A DNA stretch of 64,000 bases from Streptomyces sp. MMBL 11-1. GTDB lineage: Bacteria; Actinomycetota; Actinomycetes; Streptomycetales; Streptomycetaceae. Where the stretch lies: assembly GCF_028622875.1 (NCBI RefSeq), contig NZ_CP117709.1, positions 2,666,001 through 2,730,000 of the forward strand. The letters are read 5' to 3'. Shown one piece after another: positions 35,161-42,663 of this stretch. The notes under the pieces were generated by a model. That model had not been told where the DNA came from and ran no database searches. It worked only from the letters and a program-made list of their open reading frames with translations. Both the position numbers and the translations under genes were made by a program. Numbering within the stretch: position 1 is the first letter of the stretch; each line of letters begins with the position of its first letter.

Positions 35161-35908
35161 GCGAGCCGACCGCGTCCTTCAGCGTGGAGACGGGCACGAC
35201 CCGCAGCCCGTCGGGCGCCTCGGCCTCCGCCTGAGCGCACTCGGCCTTCGGCACGAGGAAGACACTCGCCCCGTCGCGATGGGCGCCCTGGGCCTTCATC
35301 GCCACCCCGCCGACCGCGCCGACCTTGCCGTCCGCGTCGATCGTCCCCGTACCGGCGATGGTGCGGCCGCCGGTGAGGTCGCCGCCGGAGCCGTTGCCGT
35401 CGAGCTTGTCGATGATGCCGAGGGAGAGGAAGAGGCCCGCGCTCGGGCCGCCAACGTCGCCGAGGTCCACCTCGACGCGCATCGATCCGGGCTCGCGGTC
35501 CAGGTAGTTCAGGGCGGCGTCGACGGCGACGTTCTGCGACTGCTTCATGTCGTCGAGGTTGTGCTTCTCGATCTCCTTCTCGGAGCCGCCGGTGGGGTAG
35601 ACGGAGTCGCGCGGCATGACCGCCCGGTCGGTCCGGAACCAGCCGTCGATCACCTCGCCGACACGGACGTCCGCCTTCGGCCCGGTGGCGAGGATCGTCG
35701 TCATCCTCAGCTGCCCGTCGGTGGGCCGGGTCTCGGCGCCGGTGATGGTGATCACCGGCCGCCCGTCGTCCTCGCCGAGCACGTCCGCGGTCAGTCCGGG
35801 CCGGGCCAGGGTGAACGGCAGCGGTGCGAAGGCCGCCGTACCGAAGAGGGCGAGGACCGGCAGCGCGCAGAGGGCGAGGACGCGGGGGCGCGTGAGACGA
35901 GTGAGCAC
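35120..35908 (-). CDS. Membrane-anchored Lon-like (S16) serine protease
   Basis: A 262-residue protein starting at GTG 35908 (MLTRLTRPRVLALCALPVLA). A single N-terminal hydrophobic segment serves as anchor. The C-terminal half is a Lon proteolytic domain: the nucleophile serine is in DVGGPSAGLFLSLGIID and the general-base lysine in DGKVGAVGGVAMKAQGA. No AAA+ domain is present, so the enzyme is ATP-independent or takes its unfolding elsewhere. Related proteins in Streptomyces and Mycobacterium carry a PDZ domain; here the middle region (about residues 70-150) is too short and divergent to be sure. Its 3' end overlaps the MFS gene. Confidence 0.85.
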   Translation of the reverse strand: MLTRLTRPRVLALCALPVLALFGTAAFAPLPFTLARPGLTADVLGEDDGRPVITITGAETRPTDGQLRMTTILATGPKADVRVGEVIDGWFRTDRAVMPRDSVYPTGGSEKEIEKHNLDDMKQSQNVAVDAALNYLDREPGSMRVEVDLGDVGGPSAGLFLSLGIIDKLDGNGSGGDLTGGRTIAGTGTIDADGKVGAVGGVAMKAQGAHRDGASVFLVPKAECAQAEAEAPDGLRVVPVSTLKDAVGSLKSLETGGPVPSC

Positions 35909-36076
35909 GCACCCAATCTAACCGCCGTCCTCCGGCCGGAACGCGCCAGGCGTACGCCGCCCCCGACGCCGCCCCCGACGCCGTTTCTGCCCGCACGGCG
36001 TCGACGCGTTCGACGCGTACCGGCCGGGGAGTGCCCGGGCGAAGGCGGGTGCGGGCGCTCCCCTGCCGGTACGGCC

Positions 36077-36721
36077 CTACCGCAGCGCGTCGGCCACTTC
36101 CCGGGCGGCGTCGAGCACGCGGGGCCCGACCCGTTCCGGTACGGCGTCGGCGAGCATGACGACGCCGACACTGCCCTCCACGCCCGAGACCCCGACCAGG
36201 GGCGCGGCCGCCCCGCTGGCCCCGGCCTCGAGTTCGCCGTGGGTGAGGGTGTATCCGGGGTGTCCGGCCTCCGTCGTCTGCCGGGCGGACAGGATGGCCC
36301 GGCCTGCCGCGCCCCGGTCCAGCGGGTGCCGGAAGCCGGCCCGGTAGGCGACGTGGTAGTCGGTCCAGGTGGGCTCGACGACGGCGACCGCGAGGGCGTC
36401 ACTGCCGTCGACGAGCGTGAGGTGGGCGGTGGCCCCGATGTCCTCGGCCAGGGAGCGCAGCGCGGGCAGCGCGGCCTCCCGGACGAGCGGGTGCACCTGT
36501 CGGCCGAGCCGCAGCACACCGAGGCCAACACGGGCGCGGCCGCCCAGGTCCCGGCGGACCAGTGCGTGCTGCTCCAGCGTGGCGAGCAAACGGTAGACGA
36601 CGGTCCGGTTGACACCGAGCTTGTTGGACAACTCCGTCACGGTCAGGCCGTGATCGGTGTCGGCGAGCAGTTTGAGGACGCGCAGTCCTCGGTCGAGCGT
36701 CTGGGAGGTCTCCGCTGTCAC
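36077..36721 (-). CDS. IclR family transcriptional regulator
   Basis: A 214-residue regulator starting at GTG 36721 (MTAETSQTLDRGLRVLKLLA). The winged helix reads LTVTELSNKLGVNRTVVYRL and LATLEQHALVRRDLGGRARV. The C-terminal effector domain has RSLAEDIGATAHLTLVDGSD, YRAGFRHPLDRGAAGRAILS and GVSGVEGSVGVVMLADAVPE. The domain is slightly shorter than in standard IclR proteins (about 250 residues). No divergent target gene is close by, so the regulated pathway is not evident from context. Confidence 0.88.
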   Translation of the reverse strand: MTAETSQTLDRGLRVLKLLADTDHGLTVTELSNKLGVNRTVVYRLLATLEQHALVRRDLGGRARVGLGVLRLGRQVHPLVREAALPALRSLAEDIGATAHLTLVDGSDALAVAVVEPTWTDYHVAYRAGFRHPLDRGAAGRAILSARQTTEAGHPGYTLTHGELEAGASGAAAPLVGVSGVEGSVGVVMLADAVPERVGPRVLDAAREVADALR

Positions 36722-37157
36722 GACGCCCTCTCCTCTTCGGGGTGAGCGACGACGGTCCTACTCCGGCGGGGTTGCGACGCCGGTCCCAGCGGCGACGCAC
36801 GGAGAGGCCGCCGGCCTGGCAAGGCACCGGCTGCGCTCCGCGGCGGCGTTGCCACGGGGCGTTCATATGGCGGGGACAGTAGCGAGCCAGTCCGCTCAGC
36901 GGAAGTCCTCGTCCAGAATCCGGTCTCCGGACACGGAGGCCCGCAACGGCGCACGCATAAGGGCCGGTCAGCGGGGCGGCGTCCGGAAAGCGAACATCTA
37001 CGCGCGTTCACGTGTCACGACACCGACAGGGACGCACGTCCACAGATGTGAACCAACGTTAACAGTGTGTGAACGGCCACCGAGAAAATTTCCCGGAACC
37101 AACGGCCGGAAACGTCTCCGCGGAAGCCGGGAAATGTCGCCGCCCTGCCCGGGAACG
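36722..37157. other. Long intergenic region without a supported gene
   Basis: About 435 bp. It contains the promoter region of the IclR gene and two TGTGAAC direct repeats near 37047 and 37067 that flank a short AT-rich stretch around a central AACGTT. No convincing coding frame was found on either strand. Confidence 0.35.
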
Positions 37158-37200
37158 CCGTCGGCCCGTACGGAGGTTGAGCCTCCGTACGGGCCGGCGG
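37158..37200 (-). terminator. Strong hairpin terminator after the helicase gene
   Basis: CCGTCGGCCCGTACGGAGG and CCTCCGTACGGGCCGGCGG pair over 19 bp with one mismatch around TTGAG, 20 bp beyond the helicase stop. Confidence 0.9.
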
Positions 37201-37219
37201 GAACGGACGGCACCGGGGG

Positions 37220-39004
37220 TCACGTCATCCGGGTCGCCCACTCCTGGACCTTCACGATGCGCTGCTGGATCTGGTGGGCCGTGGCCTCGGCGCTCGGCGG
37301 GCCGCCGCAGACCCGGCGCAGCTCGGTGTGGATGACACCGTGGGGCTTGCCGCTCTGGTGGGTGTAGGCGGAGACCATCGTGTTGAGCTGCTTGCGCAGG
37401 CTCAGCAGCTGCTTGTGGGTGACCACGGGCCGGGCGTCGGCGGGCTTCTCCAGGAGGTCGGCCTCCGAGGCCGGCTTCTGGCGGCTGTGCGCGATCTGCC
37501 GGCTCTGCCGCTTCTGGAGGAGGAGCTGGACCTGGTCGGGTTCGAGGAGACCGGGGATGCCGAGGTAGTCCTGTTCCTCCTCCGAGCCGGGGTGGGCCTG
37601 CATGCCGAACTCGGCGCCGTCGTACAGCACACGGTCGAAGACGGCGTCGGACTCCAGCGCCTCGAAGGGCAGCTGCTCCTCGGTCTCCTCGTCCTCCAGC
37701 TTCTCCGCGTCGGCGAGGAGCTTGTCCTCCTCGGAGAACGGGTTCTCCTCGTCGCTGCCCTTCTTCGGCTTGTCGAGCACGTGGTCGCGCTCGACCTCCA
37801 TCTCGTTGGCGAAGTCGAGAAGCATCGGGATGGTCGGGACGAAGACGGAGGCCGTCTCGCCGCGCCTGCGGGAGCGCACGAAGCGGCCGACGGCCTGGGC
37901 GAAGAAGAGGGGGGTGGAGATGGTGGTCGCGTACACGCCGACGGCGAGGCGGGGCACGTCGACGCCTTCGGACACCATGCGCACCGCGACCATCCAGCGC
38001 GACTCGTCCGCGCTGAACTTGTCGATCTTCTTGGAGGCGGCCTTCTCGTCGGAGAGGACCACGGTCGGCGTCTCGCCGGTGACCTTCTTGAGGATCTTGG
38101 CGTAGGCGCGTGCCGACTCCTGGTCGGTCGCGATGACGAGGCCGCCCGCGTCGGGGATGCCCTTGCGGACCTCGGTGAGCCGCTTGTCGGCGGCGGAGAG
38201 CACGTTGGGGATCCACTCGCCGGTGGGCGCCAGCGCGGTGCGCCAGGCCTGCCCGATGGCGTCCTTGGTCATCGGCTCGCCGAGCCGCGCGGCGATCTCG
38301 TCGCCCGCCTTCGTGCGCCAGCGCATGTTGCCGCTGTAGCTGAGGAAGATGACCGGGCGGACGACGCCGTCGGCGAGCGCGTTGCCGTAGCCGTAGGTGT
38401 AGTCGGCGGAGGAGCGGCGGATGCCGTCGTTGCCCTCCTCGTACGCCACGAACGGGATCGGGTTGGTGTCCGAACGGAACGGCGTACCGGTCAGCGCGAG
38501 CCGTCGGGTCGCCGGGTCGAACGCCTCCTGGCAGGCCTCGCCCCAGGACTTCGAGTCACCGGCGTGGTGGATCTCGTCGAGGATCACGAGCGTCTTGCGC
38601 TGCTCGCAGCGGTTGCGGTGCAGCATCGGACGGACGCCGACACCGGCGTACGTCACGGCGACCCCGTGGTACTCCTTGCTCAGCGGGCCCGCGCTGTAGT
38701 CGGGGTCGAGCTTGATCCCTATCCGCGCCGCCGCCTCCGCCCACTGCTTCTTGAGGTGCTCGGTCGGGGCGACGACGGTGATCTGCTGCACGACATGGTG
38801 GTGCAGCAGCCACGACGCGAGGGTCAGCGCGAACGTGGTCTTGCCTGCGCCGGGCGTCGCGACGGCGAGGAAGTCGCGCGGCTGCTCCTGGATGTACCTC
38901 TCCATGGCGCCCTGCTGCCAGGCTCGCAGCTTGCCGGCGGTGCCCCAGGGGGCGCGGCCGGGAAAGGCGGGTGAGAGGTGGTGGGAGGCGGTGGTAGTAG
39001 TCAC
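37220..39004 (-). CDS. Superfamily 2 DEAD/DEAH-box helicase
   Basis: A 594-residue protein, start assigned to GTG 39004 (MTTTTASHHLSPAFPGRAPW) with CGGAGA just upstream. N-terminal helicase domain: Q/W-rich LRAWQQGAMERYIQEQPRDF, Walker A VATPGAGKTTFALTLASWLL, DEIHH (motif II) and LTGTPFRSDTNPIPF (motif III). C-terminal domain: MVSEGVDVPRLAVGVYATTI and QAVGRFVRSRRRGETASVFV (motif VI). An acidic linker (DKPKKGSDEENPFSEEDKLL) and a helical tail with VVTHKQLLSLRKQLNTMVSA follow. Close relatives are annotated as DNA repair or radiation-response helicases (RadD/XPB-like), but the role here is not evident. Own terminator downstream; toxin-antitoxin genes upstream. Confidence 0.87.
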   Translation of the reverse strand: MTTTTASHHLSPAFPGRAPWGTAGKLRAWQQGAMERYIQEQPRDFLAVATPGAGKTTFALTLASWLLHHHVVQQITVVAPTEHLKKQWAEAAARIGIKLDPDYSAGPLSKEYHGVAVTYAGVGVRPMLHRNRCEQRKTLVILDEIHHAGDSKSWGEACQEAFDPATRRLALTGTPFRSDTNPIPFVAYEEGNDGIRRSSADYTYGYGNALADGVVRPVIFLSYSGNMRWRTKAGDEIAARLGEPMTKDAIGQAWRTALAPTGEWIPNVLSAADKRLTEVRKGIPDAGGLVIATDQESARAYAKILKKVTGETPTVVLSDEKAASKKIDKFSADESRWMVAVRMVSEGVDVPRLAVGVYATTISTPLFFAQAVGRFVRSRRRGETASVFVPTIPMLLDFANEMEVERDHVLDKPKKGSDEENPFSEEDKLLADAEKLEDEETEEQLPFEALESDAVFDRVLYDGAEFGMQAHPGSEEEQDYLGIPGLLEPDQVQLLLQKRQSRQIAHSRQKPASEADLLEKPADARPVVTHKQLLSLRKQLNTMVSAYTHQSGKPHGVIHTELRRVCGGPPSAEATAHQIQQRIVKVQEWATRMT

Positions 39005-39162
39005 GGTCTCCGGTTCGGGGCTCTCGGGTACGTGGGGCGCTGTCCGCTCCGGACCCGGCCCTTGATCGGCCCGGCCCGCGATACGACAACCGGGCCACCC
39101 TACCGGGGGCCCGGTGGAAACCCGGTACGAACGAGCCGCGCCCGGGCCGGACGAGACGGTGC

Positions 39163-39552
39163 TCACATCGTGTCGAGGACCAGGTCCCGCAGCCCCTGGG
39201 AGATCGTCTTGATCTCGTCCGTCGCCCCCGTGGCGACATCGATGACCAGCCGTTCCGCCGCGTCGATGTCCGGGCGCAGTTCAACGCCATTCATGGCCAG
39301 GAACGTGACACAGGACAGCCAGGCAGTCCTTTTGTTGCCGTCGAAAAGGGGGTGGTTGACCGCCAGGGACTGGAGGAGCGCCGCCGCCTTGTCGATCAGA
39401 TCGGGGTAGGCCTCCTCGCCGAACATGGAGGCGGAGGGGCGGTGCGCCGCCGACTCCAGCAGTCCGGCGTCCCGAAGGACGATTCGCATGTCGTCGCAGG
39501 CATGCTCGGCGATCACGAGGATGTCCTCGGAACTCAGATAGACACAGCTCAC
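39163..39552 (-). CDS. Fic/Doc family toxin
   Basis: A 129-residue Fic/Doc-fold protein starting at GTG 39552 (MSCVYLSSEDILVIAEHACD), the GTG overlapping the antitoxin stop as GTGA. The catalytic loop is NHPLFDGNKRTAWLSCVTFL, matching the Doc-type HxFx(D/N)(G/A)NKR signature of enzymes that phosphorylate or AMPylate targets such as EF-Tu. The helix LIDKAAALLQSLAVNHP before it is also typical. It forms a type II toxin-antitoxin pair with the preceding small gene. Target and activity here are inferred from the family. Confidence 0.88.
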   Translation of the reverse strand: MSCVYLSSEDILVIAEHACDDMRIVLRDAGLLESAAHRPSASMFGEEAYPDLIDKAAALLQSLAVNHPLFDGNKRTAWLSCVTFLAMNGVELRPDIDAAERLVIDVATGATDEIKTISQGLRDLVLDTM

Positions 39553-39749
39553 TTCAGCCGCTCCATCAGCTCGCTCCACTTGGCCGCCTGCTCCTTGGCC
39601 GTCTTGCGGACGATGGCCTGTTGCGCGGTCCTGGCGAGGTAGTCGTCCACGGCCTGGAGCAGTATGGCGTGCATGCTGGTGCCCTCCTGCTCGGCACGCT
39701 GCTTGAGGGCTTCGGTCTGGTCGTCACGGAGACGCAGGTTCATAGCCAT
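39549..39749 (-). CDS. Antitoxin of the Fic/Doc pair (ribbon-helix-helix type)
   Basis: A 66-residue protein starting MAMNLRLRDDQTEALKQRAE; a second ATG two codons in is possible, and no clear Shine-Dalgarno is present, so a leaderless mRNA is likely. The N-terminal MNLRLRDDQTEALKQRAEQE followed by GTSMHAILLQAVDDYLAR fits a ribbon-helix-helix DNA-binding fold, and the C-terminal helix KTAKEQAAKWSELMERLK would bind the toxin. Its stop overlaps the toxin start by four bases. Direct repeats immediately upstream are the probable operator. Confidence 0.85.
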   Translation of the reverse strand: MAMNLRLRDDQTEALKQRAEQEGTSMHAILLQAVDDYLARTAQQAIVRKTAKEQAAKWSELMERLK

Positions 39750-39750
39750 A

Positions 39751-39787
39751 CCAGAACGGTACCAGCGAATGGGGCCAGAGTGGTACC
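39751..39787. promoter_or_regulatory. Direct-repeat operator upstream of the Fic/Doc antitoxin
   Basis: On the plus strand CCAGAACGGTACC (39751-39763) and CCAGAGTGGTACC (39775-39787) are direct repeats 24 bp apart, each containing GGTACC. The first copy begins one base outside the antitoxin start codon, so a bound repressor would directly block transcription. The layout fits autoregulation by the ribbon-helix-helix antitoxin. Confidence 0.7.
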
Positions 39788-39788
39788 G

Positions 39789-41294
39789 CTACTTCTCCCG
39801 TCCGACCACCCGCGTAGCCACCCACGCCCCCACCAGCGCCACCGCCGCCATCGGCAGGAACACGGCGGCGAACGCGCCCGGGTGCGAGCCGGCGGCTCCC
39901 GCCTCCACCGCCCCGTGCGCTGCCGCGCCCACCGCCCCGCCGCCGAGCGCGGCGAAGGCCGCACCGCCGCCGGCCAGCAGCAGCACGTTGGAGAGCCCGT
40001 CGGAGATCTGGAGGGCTGCGGAGTTGGAGCCCGCCTCCTCCGGGGCCGAGAGCTTCAGCAGCAGCACGCTGGTGGAGGCGATCACCATGCCCATCCCGAA
40101 GCAGCCGAAGGCCCAGGCGACGGCGACGGTCCAGACCGGTACCCCCTCGATCAGCACGGAGGGCGCCACCGCGATCGAGGCGGCGACCAGCACCATGCCG
40201 CTGACCATGAGCCGCTCCCGGTGGGGCTCCATACGGGGCCGGGACTGTACGAACGAACCGAGCGCCCACGTCGCCCCGCCCACGGCCAGCGAGAGCCCGG
40301 CCATGGTCGGGGACAGCCCGCGCTGGGTGACCAGCATCAGCGGTACGAAGGACTCGGCGGCGACGAACGCCCCGGCGGCGACCCCGCGCAGCAGGACCAC
40401 CGAGGGAAGCCCGCGCCCCGCCCGTACGGTCCCGGTGGGCAGGAGCCCGCGGACGGCGGGCACCAGCAGGGCGGTGCCGAGGGCGGCCGGCAGGAGCGCG
40501 AGCCAGGTGAGCTCCTGCCCCGCGTACTGGAGCAGCCCGGCCCCGGCCGATATCCCCAGCGCCAGCCGGATCCGGCGGCGGTCGTACGGTTCGCCGGCGG
40601 CCTCCGGGTCCGCGGGCCCGGAGGCCGTACGCCGGATCGCCGGGAGGGCCAGGACGAGCGGGATCACGATGAGGGCCGGGATGCCGACGAAGACCCAGCG
40701 CCAGCCGAGGTGCTCGGTCACCGTCCCGGAGGCCAGCGGCCCGACGACGGAGGGGATCACCCAGCTCGCGGCGAAGGCGGCCAGGATCGCGGGCCTGATG
40801 CGCTCGGGGTAGGCCCGCCCGATGACCACGTACAGGGCGACGATCACCAGCCCGCCGCCGAGTCCCTGGACCGCCCGGCCGGCGATGAAGATCCACATGC
40901 TGGTGGCCGCCCCGGAGAGCAGCAGGCCGACACCGAACGCGGTGATCCCGGTGGCGAGCGGCTGCAGCGGCCCGCGCCGGTCGGCCCACTGCCCGGAGAG
41001 GACCATGGCGAACAGGCTGGTGGTGAAGTAGGCGGAGAAGGCGAACGCGTAGAGCGGGATCCCGTTCAGCTCGCGCGCGGCGACCGGCATGGCCGTGCCG
41101 ACCGCCGTGGCCTCGAACGCGATGAGGAACACCACGGAGACGATGCCGATACTGAGCGCCCGGTAGGTGCGCCCGAGGACCCCTTCGACGGCTGCGAGGG
41201 GGATGTCGGACAACGGGTCCGAGGAGTGATCGTCGGTCGCGGGCGGCGCGAGGTGTGCGGCATCGGTGCCGTCACGCGGTTCGAGGGCGGTCAT
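39789..41294 (-). CDS. MFS transporter, drug/H+ antiporter type
   Basis: A 501-residue protein starting MTALEPRDGTDAAHLAPPAT. A hydrophilic N-terminus of about 45 residues precedes an array of about 14 helices. Motif A is SGQWADRRGPLQPLATGITA, and motif C-like RAVQGLGGGLVIVALYVVIG follows. The C-terminus is Ala/Gly-rich (FAALGGGAVGAAAHGAVEAG). This pattern matches the DHA2/EmrB-type multidrug exporters. The gene ends two bases from the toxin-antitoxin operator and points toward it, so its transcript could run into the antitoxin gene. Substrate unknown; it stands alone next to a tRNA. Confidence 0.86.
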   Translation of the reverse strand: MTALEPRDGTDAAHLAPPATDDHSSDPLSDIPLAAVEGVLGRTYRALSIGIVSVVFLIAFEATAVGTAMPVAARELNGIPLYAFAFSAYFTTSLFAMVLSGQWADRRGPLQPLATGITAFGVGLLLSGAATSMWIFIAGRAVQGLGGGLVIVALYVVIGRAYPERIRPAILAAFAASWVIPSVVGPLASGTVTEHLGWRWVFVGIPALIVIPLVLALPAIRRTASGPADPEAAGEPYDRRRIRLALGISAGAGLLQYAGQELTWLALLPAALGTALLVPAVRGLLPTGTVRAGRGLPSVVLLRGVAAGAFVAAESFVPLMLVTQRGLSPTMAGLSLAVGGATWALGSFVQSRPRMEPHRERLMVSGMVLVAASIAVAPSVLIEGVPVWTVAVAWAFGCFGMGMVIASTSVLLLKLSAPEEAGSNSAALQISDGLSNVLLLAGGGAAFAALGGGAVGAAAHGAVEAGAAGSHPGAFAAVFLPMAAVALVGAWVATRVVGREK

Positions 41295-41529
41295 GGGCCC
41301 AGCGTAAGAGGCGTGGAGCAGTTTGAACCCTGTCCATGTGCGGCACCGCGCTCGGCCCTTGGTCGTAGGTCCCGGGCCCCGGCACCGGGCCGGGTGTGAA
41401 CGGCGTGTGGCAGTCGCGTTGCGGGCCCGCCGGACGCCTTGAGACGGCGGACGGAGACCCGTAGCGTCGTGGACGGCAAGGGAACGGAGCACCGCACCAC
41501 AGCACCACCGCACCCGCAGCACCACACCC

Positions 41530-41604
41530 GACCGTGTGCCCGAGAGGCTCAGGGGCTCGACTGCAACTCGAGTTACACCGGTTCGAATCCGGTCACGGTC
41601 TCCA
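41530..41604 (+). tRNA. tRNA-Cys (GCA), with encoded CCA
   Basis: The acceptor arms GACCGTG (41530-41536) and CACGGTC (41594-41600) pair perfectly, followed by U73 and CCA (41602-41604). The D arm is a 3-bp CCC/GGG stem with a loop containing GG; the anticodon stem is CTCGA/TCGAG with loop CTGCAAC, so the anticodon at 41563-41565 is GCA. The variable loop has four bases, and the T arm is ACCGG-TTCGAAT-CCGGT. U73 is the cysteinyl-tRNA synthetase identity base. The acceptor and D stems differ from what I remember of the usual Streptomyces tRNA-Cys, so it may be a second isoacceptor. Confidence 0.88.
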
Positions 41605-41611
41605 TCCCCGG

Positions 41612-41641
41612 GCGGCCGTCCCCACGACAGGGGGCGGCCGC
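41612..41641. terminator. Hairpin between tRNA-Cys and the following gene
   Basis: GCGGCCGTCCCC and GGGGGCGGCCGC form a 12-bp stem around a short loop, 8 bp after the tRNA. It can end the tRNA transcript and, on the other strand, the convergent hypothetical gene. Confidence 0.8.
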
Positions 41642-41657
41642 TCCGGTTCGCGGCCGG

Positions 41658-42431
41658 TCAGCCGGCCTTCAGGGCCTTCATCACCTCGCGCGTATCGCTG
41701 ATCAGATCGGCCCGGTGGGCGAGCATCTCGGGTTGGTCCACCACATCGGGCAGCGATTTCGTTCCGGTGTCGATGTCCGGAGGAGACATCCAGGAGGTCA
41801 GGGTGAGCGTCGCGACGAAACCGCCGTCCACCACCCGCACGCGCAGGGACTCGTCCTCCAGGACCAGCAGATAGGCCAGGTCCCCGAGGTCCGGTACGCG
41901 CTCCACCCGGTCCACGCCCGTCCCGTCGACCTCCGTCAGCGTGCTGCTCGCCTCGAACTCGGGGCGCGGGTCGGTCTCCTTGTGCAACTCGGCCGTGAGG
42001 GACGCCTGATAACCGGTGGACCAGCCCGACTCCTCCTCGCCCTCCGGCGCGCGCACCACCGCCACCGCGAAGTCGACGGTGCAGCGGATGCGGTGGAGGG
42101 CGGGGTGCTCGATGCCGTCCAGTTCGGTCGCCGGTTCGGCCGCCGGCTTCCCCACCGACCGGGCGAGCGCCGTCAGCTCCACCGCCGCGCAGGAGTCGGA
42201 CTCCACGCGGTAGCCGCGCGGATCGGGCTTCCGGTCGCCGCCGATCCCGTACGCGAAGACCGCCGTCGCCCAGACCGCCGAGGCCACCAGCGCTCCGGCC
42301 GCGGCCCAGAGCAGCCGCCGCACCCGGCGGCGGCCACCTGCCGGGACCTCCTGCCCCGGGTCGAACCCGCTCACCACATCAGCGGGCTCCGGCGGCCCGG
42401 GCTCGCCCACCAACTCCGGTTCAGTGATCAC
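41658..42431 (-). CDS. Hypothetical single-pass membrane protein
   Basis: A 257-residue protein starting at GTG 42431 (MITEPELVGEPGPPEPADVV). Residues 1-35 are hydrophilic, and RVRRLLWAAAGALVASAVWATAV is a membrane helix. The rest is extracytoplasmic, with a conserved-looking opening DSCAAVELTALARSVGKP reminiscent of DUF3558-like surface proteins (Cys then LA...VGKP), and strand-rich segments FAVAVVRAPEGEEESG and SLRVRVVDGGFVATLTLTSW. No catalytic motif. It lies at the end of the minus-strand block of lipoprotein and WXG-type genes and may belong to it, although 232 bp separate it from the secreted-protein gene. Confidence 0.7.
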   Translation of the reverse strand: MITEPELVGEPGPPEPADVVSGFDPGQEVPAGGRRRVRRLLWAAAGALVASAVWATAVFAYGIGGDRKPDPRGYRVESDSCAAVELTALARSVGKPAAEPATELDGIEHPALHRIRCTVDFAVAVVRAPEGEEESGWSTGYQASLTAELHKETDPRPEFEASSTLTEVDGTGVDRVERVPDLGDLAYLLVLEDESLRVRVVDGGFVATLTLTSWMSPPDIDTGTKSLPDVVDQPEMLAHRADLISDTREVMKALKAG

Positions 42432-42663
42432 GTACGGGCACTCCCCTGGTCGGACGACGGTACGGGCCTGCGGCCGGGTCCGGCCCTTCGCGGCATTCTC
42501 CGGCTGTCCGGCCCGGCCCGGCCCGGCCCGGCCCGGCCCGGAAGTATCCAGGAGTCTTTGTCGTCACGGGAAGCCTCTCGCTCCGGCAGGGGACGCGAAG
42601 GGCCCCGCACGGAACCGGGAAGCCGGGGGTTCACGCGCGGGGCCGCTCACAGGGCTCGGGCCG

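Noticed and set aside
41530..41642. Integration (att) site at the tRNA-Cys 3' end
   Set aside because: No repeat of the tRNA 3' segment and no integrase nearby in the window.
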